DNA from: Falsiroseomonas sp050563535
GTDB taxonomy: Bacteria > Pseudomonadota > Alphaproteobacteria > Acetobacterales > Acetobacteraceae
Direction of reading: 5' to 3'
Length of the DNA: 64,000 nucleotides
Assembly (NCBI RefSeq): GCF_050563535.1
Contig: NZ_JBNXUO010000013.1
Coordinates: forward strand, 72,423 to 136,422
Position 1 is the stretch's first letter. Each line of letters starts with the position of its first letter. Made by a program: the position numbers and the translations under genes. This document shows, one piece after another, positions 60,472 through 64,000 of the stretch. The notes under the pieces are model-generated. The model had not been told where the DNA came from and did no database searches. It worked only from the letters and a program-made list of their open reading frames with translations.

Positions 60472-61155
60472 ATGAAACCCTGGGACGGGATCATCCCCGA
60501 GGAAGAGCAGCGCGCCTACCGCGCCGCCGGCTTCGGGCGCAGGTCGGGGCTCGGCCGGCGCCCGGCGCTGCTGATCATCGACGTGCAGTACCGCACCACC
60601 GGCACGACGCCGCTTCCCTTCTTCGAATCGATCAAGGAATTCCCCACCTCCTGCGGAGAGGTCGCCTGGGGCGCGGTCGGCAACATCGCGCGCATCCTCG
60701 GGCTGTTCCGCGAACGCGGCTGGCCCGTGCTCTATCCCCATGTCGCCCCGAAGGAGAGCTTCGACACCGGCCGGCTCGCGGAGAAGGTGCCGGCGCTGAT
60801 GACGGTGGCGCGCAATGGCTACGACTTCGTGGCGGAGATCGCGCCCGGGCCGAAGGACGTGCTGTTGCCGAAGAAGCACCCCTCCGCCTTCTTCGGCACG
60901 CCGCTGGCCAGCTACCTGATCGACCTCGGCGCCGACACGCTGGTGGTCACCGGCTGCACCACCAGCGGCTGCGTCCGCGGGTCGGTCGTCGATGCCTTCG
61001 CCTACAACTTCCGCGTGGTCGTTCCGCAGGACGCGGTCTATGACCGCAGCCAGGTCTCGCACGCCGTGAACCTGTTCGACATGAGCGAGAAATACGCCGA
61101 CGTGATGACAACCGAGGAGACGGTCGCGGCGCTGCGCGGCGCTGCCGCGCCATGA
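60472..61155 (+). CDS. Isochorismatase-family cysteine hydrolase (N-carbamoylsarcosine amidase-like)
   Basis: 227 residues. The catalytic triad positions are Asp in LLIIDVQYRT, Lys in LPKKHPSAFFGTPL and Cys in VTGCTTSGCVRGSVVDAFAYNFRVVVPQDAVYDRSQVSH. The last block is typical of N-carbamoylsarcosine and maleamate amidohydrolases. Its stop overlaps the start of the hydantoinase gene (ATGA), which suggests that the ring opened by the hydantoinase yields an N-carbamoyl or amide product that this enzyme cleaves. ATG 60472 follows GGGAGCGGCC. Confidence 0.88.
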   Translation: MKPWDGIIPEEEQRAYRAAGFGRRSGLGRRPALLIIDVQYRTTGTTPLPFFESIKEFPTSCGEVAWGAVGNIARILGLFRERGWPVLYPHVAPKESFDTGRLAEKVPALMTVARNGYDFVAEIAPGPKDVLLPKKHPSAFFGTPLASYLIDLGADTLVVTGCTTSGCVRGSVVDAFAYNFRVVVPQDAVYDRSQVSHAVNLFDMSEKYADVMTTEETVAALRGAAAP

Positions 61156-62549
61156 CCGCCTTCGACCTCGTGCTGCGCGGCGGCCGCGCCGTGCTGCCGG
61201 ACGGCGAGGCCGCCTGCGACATCGCGCTGCGCGACGGCCGCATCGCCGCGCTCCTCGCCCCCGGGGAGGCCTGCGCGGCGGCGGAGGAGGTGGCGCTGCG
61301 CGGCCTCGCGGTGCTGCCCGGCGCGATCGACGTCCACCTGCATCTCGGCCATGGCAGGGACATCTCCCGCCCCCGCGTGCCGGGCGATGCGGACCGGGAA
61401 AGCGCGGCCGCGGCGGCGGGCGGCATCACCTGCTTCATCCCCTACCTGATGGCGTCCGACCCGTTCGAGGACGTGCTTCCCGACGTCGTCGCGGTGACCG
61501 AGGCGGGGGCGCGGATCGACTTCGGCTACCACCCCATCATCTCGACCGAGGCGCAGCTGGCCGGCGTCGCGCGCTATGCCGCGGAATGGGGCGCGCCGAC
61601 CTTCAAGATCTTCATGAACAACCGCGGCGGCGAGGGCAAGCGGCTCGGCCTGCCCGACATCGACGACGGCTTCCTGCTGCGGCTGTGCGAGGCGGCGGCC
61701 GCCTGCGGCGGCATGGTCTGCCCGCATCCCGAGACGATCGAGATGGCCTGGGTGCTGCGCGACCGGCTGATGAAGGCGGACCCGGAGGGGCGCGGTGGGC
61801 TCGCCACCTGGAACGCCACCCGCCCGCCCTTCGTCGAGGCCGACGCGGTGCAGCACGCGGCCTATGTGGCGGGCGTGGCGGGGGTGCCGCTCTATGTCGT
61901 GCACACCTCCTCGGAGGAGGCGCTGAGGGCGGCGCTGCGCCAGCGCGCGGCGGGCGCGCGCGTCTTCGTGGAGACCTGCCCGCACTACCTGACGCATGAC
62001 GTCACATGGGAGGGCGGCGACACCGGCAAGATCAACCCGCCGCTGCGCGAGCCCACCGACCGGGAGGCGCTGTGGCGCGGCGTGCTGGACGGCAGCGTGG
62101 ACACGGTCGCGACCGACCATGTGCATCGCGACGCCTCCGCCAAGGCGGGCGGCATCTGGGCGGCCTCCCCCGGCTGCCCGGGGATGGAGACGATGCTGCC
62201 GGTGCTGCTGAGCGAGGGGCACGCGAAGCGCGGGCTGACGCTTGCGCGCATCGCCGCGCTGACGGCCACCAACCCGGCGCGCTGCATGGGCCTTTCCCAT
62301 GCGAAGGGGCGCATCGCGGTCGGGATGGACGCGGATCTCGCCGTGGTGGACCCGAAGGCGCGCTGGACGGTGACGCGGGAGGGCGTCGTCTCCTCGGCCG
62401 GATATTCGATCTACGAGGGGTGGGAGATGACGGGCCGCGTGGTCCACACCCTCGTCCGCGGCCGCTTCGCGCTGCGCGACGGCGCGCTGGACGACCGCCT
62501 GGTCGGCACCGGGCGCTACGTGAAGCGGGCGCTGCGGCACGCGGGGTAG
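61152..62549 (+). CDS. Hydantoinase/dihydropyrimidinase-family amidohydrolase
   Basis: 465 residues. Metal motif DVHLHLGH, carbamylated Lys in FKIFMNN, His in VCPHPETIEMAW and VVHTSSEEAL, and Asp in ATDHVHRD. GKINPPLREPTDREALW and GIWAASPGCPGMETMLPVLLSEG fit D-hydantoinase, dihydropyrimidinase and allantoinase alike. It hydrolyses a cyclic amide. With the coupled isochorismatase-type gene it suggests hydantoin, creatinine or related ring degradation. A very strong hairpin region follows its stop. Confidence 0.9.
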   Translation: MTAFDLVLRGGRAVLPDGEAACDIALRDGRIAALLAPGEACAAAEEVALRGLAVLPGAIDVHLHLGHGRDISRPRVPGDADRESAAAAAGGITCFIPYLMASDPFEDVLPDVVAVTEAGARIDFGYHPIISTEAQLAGVARYAAEWGAPTFKIFMNNRGGEGKRLGLPDIDDGFLLRLCEAAAACGGMVCPHPETIEMAWVLRDRLMKADPEGRGGLATWNATRPPFVEADAVQHAAYVAGVAGVPLYVVHTSSEEALRAALRQRAAGARVFVETCPHYLTHDVTWEGGDTGKINPPLREPTDREALWRGVLDGSVDTVATDHVHRDASAKAGGIWAASPGCPGMETMLPVLLSEGHAKRGLTLARIAALTATNPARCMGLSHAKGRIAVGMDADLAVVDPKARWTVTREGVVSSAGYSIYEGWEMTGRVVHTLVRGRFALRDGALDDRLVGTGRYVKRALRHAG

Positions 62550-62564
62550 CCGCGCGCCGCCTTG

Positions 62565-62596
62565 CGTCGCCCCTTCCCCGTGGGGAAGGGGCGACG
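62565..62596. terminator. Perfect 15-bp GC hairpin after the hydantoinase gene
   Basis: CGTCGCCCCTTCCCC (62565-62579) pairs with GGGGAAGGGGCGACG (62582-62596). No T-run, but the stem is very stable. It starts 16 bases after the hydantoinase stop. Confidence 0.6.
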
Positions 62597-62599
62597 GGC

Positions 62600-62657
62600 G
62601 CCTGGACCATGATCCGCGTTGATTGAAGCGCGGATCATGGTCCAGGCTCTTGTTTTC
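62600..62657 (+). terminator. 19-bp perfect hairpin followed by a T-rich tail
   Basis: Arms 62600-62618 and 62629-62647 are fully complementary with a 10-base loop, then TCTTGTTTTC. This is the best intrinsic terminator in the window and would end the isochorismatase-hydantoinase operon. Its arm begins GCCTGGACCATGATCCGCG. Confidence 0.75.
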
Positions 62658-62704
62658 TCGCGTGATTCACGCCTCCGGCCGTTCCAGCCTGCGGCGATCA
62701 CGCT

Positions 62705-63595
62705 CTAGGCGAAGCTGCCGTCCGAAAGCGGCAGCTTCAGGCCGTACAGCCGGATCACGTTGTCCCGCAGCACCTTCGCCTTCGGCCCCTCGCGCAGGCC
62801 CAGCGCCTCGAACTCCTCGCGCGCGCGCTCGGGGTCGATCACCGGGTAGTCGGTGCCGAAGATCACCTTGTCCTGGCCGAAGCTGTTCATGAAGCGCACG
62901 AACTTCTCGTCCCAGTGCTTCGGCGCATAGGCGTCGGTGCCGATGAAGACGTTGCGGTGCTTGTAGGCCACCGCGATCATCTCCTCGGTCCAGGGCCAGC
63001 CGATATGGATGCCGACCAGCTTCAGGTCGGGAAAGTCGCAGGCGATGGTGTCGAGCGTGATGGGCCGCCCGACGCTCTTCAGCGGCCGCTCGTCCGAATA
63101 GCGCAGGCAATGGCCCACCTGCATCTGGATGGGGATGCCGAGTTCGCAGCACTTCGCGTAGATTGGGTAGTAGCGCGCATGGTCGGGCGCCATCTCGAAC
63201 CAGTGCGGGTAGAGATGCGCGCCGACGAAGCCGAGCTCCTTCACCGCGTATTCCAGGTGGCGCAGCCCGGCCATGCCCTCGGTCGGGTCGACGCCGGCCA
63301 GGCCGCTGAAGCGCGTCGGGTGCCGGCGGCAGACCTCGGCCACCGCCTCGTAGGGGACGCGGCGGTTGACGACGTGCTGCGCGCTGCCGGCCTTGATGGC
63401 CAGCAGGAAGCAGTGCTCAATCCCCGCGCGGTCCATCTTCGCGAGGAAGGCGTCCTCGGTCATGCCGACGAACTGGCCGGGATCCTGGCCGATCTTCCCC
63501 TCGATGAAGCTGCGCTGCCATCCCTCGCGCTTCGGGCTCGACCCGAATTCGAGATTCACGACGGCATCGATGCCGAGCGTCCTGTAGGCGGCCAT
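62705..63595 (-). CDS. Amidohydrolase 2 family protein (decarboxylase/hydrolase type)
   Basis: 296 residues. DAVVNLEFGSSPKREGW near the start has no HxH metal motif; later motifs include FSGLAGVDPTEG, GAHLYPHWFEMAPDHARYYPIYAKCCELGIPIQMQVGH, LVGIHIGWPWTEEM and FGTDYPVI with the catalytic Asp. The layout is that of the amidohydrolase 2 family around gamma-resorcylate and 6-methylsalicylate decarboxylases, but the missing first HxH makes the assignment of reaction uncertain. It is divergent from the EnvC-like gene. The ATG at 63595 is the first after a low-bias stretch. Confidence 0.85.
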   Translation of the reverse strand: MAAYRTLGIDAVVNLEFGSSPKREGWQRSFIEGKIGQDPGQFVGMTEDAFLAKMDRAGIEHCFLLAIKAGSAQHVVNRRVPYEAVAEVCRRHPTRFSGLAGVDPTEGMAGLRHLEYAVKELGFVGAHLYPHWFEMAPDHARYYPIYAKCCELGIPIQMQVGHCLRYSDERPLKSVGRPITLDTIACDFPDLKLVGIHIGWPWTEEMIAVAYKHRNVFIGTDAYAPKHWDEKFVRFMNSFGQDKVIFGTDYPVIDPERAREEFEALGLREGPKAKVLRDNVIRLYGLKLPLSDGSFA

Positions 63596-63685
63596 GCGTC
63601 CCCGGTCCCCTGGTTGCGAGGGCGGCAGCATAACCATCCCGCGCCCGGGGTCACGCCGGGGCGGGGTTTCGGCTACACCCGTCCG

Positions 63686-64000
63686 GTGCGCCGCGCCCCG
63701 ACCCGATCCGCCCTGATGCTGCTCGCGCTGTTCGCCGCCGCGTCGGCCGCCGCGCAGCAGCCTTCCCCCCGCGACATCCGGGAGGCGGAGCGCACCGCCG
63801 CCGAACGCCGCCGCGCGGCCGAGGAGGCCGCCGCCCTCGCCCGCCGCCGCGCGGAGGAGGAGGTGCGCCTGGCCGACCAGCGCGTGGAGGCCGCCCGCGC
63901 CGCCCAGGCCGCCGAGGCGCAGCTGGAGGCCGCGCGCGCCCGCCATGCCGCCGCGCAGGCCGAAGGGGCCGAGGCCGCCGCCGCCGTCGCCCGCCGGGCC
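63686..64000 (+). CDS. Murein hydrolase activator EnvC-like protein, N-terminal part
   Basis: The first 105 codons of a gene that continues past the window. A signal peptide (RSALMLLALFAAASAAAQQ) is followed by an Ala/Arg/Glu-rich coiled coil (SPRDIREAERTAAERRRAAEEAAALARRRAEEEVRLADQRV). This is how EnvC-type LytM proteins begin in Rhodospirillales; they activate amidases at the septum through a C-terminal M23 domain, which is not visible here. GTG 63686 and ATG 63716 are both possible starts. Other secreted coiled-coil proteins are possible. Confidence 0.6.
   Translation, partial: MRRAPTRSALMLLALFAAASAAAQQPSPRDIREAERTAAERRRAAEEAAALARRRAEEEVRLADQRVEAARAAQAAEAQLEAARARHAAAQAEGAEAAAAVARRA

Overview
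The window is very GC-rich DNA (low-to-mid 70s percent by eye) with almost every third codon position G or C, frequent GTG starts, and dense 1-4 base stop/start overlaps (ATGA, GTGA, TGATG). Together with periplasmic Bug-type solute receptors, CaiB/BaiF and LigI/GalB-type aromatic catabolism genes, a fused NAD-dependent formate dehydrogenase beta subunit and a CueR/HmrR-like copper operator, this points to an alphaproteobacterium of the Rhodospirillales, probably an Acetobacteraceae member near Roseomonas. The taxon is inferred from gene style only. I see no tRNA, rRNA, CRISPR array, transposase, phage gene or integration scar, so this reads as ordinary chromosome.

Layout. 1-4.6 kb: end of a TauE/SafE exporter, bifunctional putA, a DUF2243 membrane protein. 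4.7-12.2 kb: signalling and stress block: a KaiC-like ATPase translationally coupled to a hybrid histidine kinase, then DUF1488, cold-shock, and two other small proteins, then a second membrane-bound hybrid kinase. 12.3-20.5 kb: an FMN monooxygenase with a 17-codon leader, htpG with a good heat-shock type promoter, an SDR coupled to a PhoD phosphatase, a DUF3830 protein and a secreted unknown. 20.5-26.3 kb: a complete urease operon ureDABCEFG plus a HupE/UreJ permease, with a 64-bp element in direct duplicate between ureA and ureB. 26.3-27.8 kb: copZ-like metallochaperone behind a CueR-like operator, an HDAC-family deacetylase and a TusA-like protein.

27.9-36.8 kb: ROK kinase, small membrane protein, zinc-finger DinB, SDR, hydroxyisobutyrate-dehydrogenase-type reductase, glycine-zipper lipoprotein, lytic transglycosylase, chemoreceptor, TspO. 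36.8-43.5 kb: a LysR regulator and a six-gene catabolic operon: GalB-like hydratase, FAS1/MaoC-like dehydratase, CoA-transferase, two Bug receptors and a LigI-like lactonase, likely acting around 4-oxalomesaconate. 43.5-48.1 kb: class 1B-type dihydroorotate dehydrogenase with its PyrK partner, divergent from an M20 carbamoylase, orotate phosphoribosyltransferase and an SDR that lacks the catalytic Tyr. 48.1-55.8 kb: an oligopeptide-type solute receptor, an AI-2E family permease with a long soluble tail, a CHASE3/PAS hybrid kinase with a DivK-like partner, an array of hairpins, and a two-cysteine ArsR regulator. 55.9-64 kb: NAD-dependent formate dehydrogenase, an isochorismatase-hydantoinase pair, strong terminators or repeat hairpins, an amidohydrolase, and the start of an EnvC-like protein.

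The strongest leads are the paired element inside the urease operon, the hairpin arrays at 55.3 and 62.6 kb, the copper operator in front of copZ, the KaiC-kinase pair, and the unusual dihydroorotate/carbamoylase cluster.
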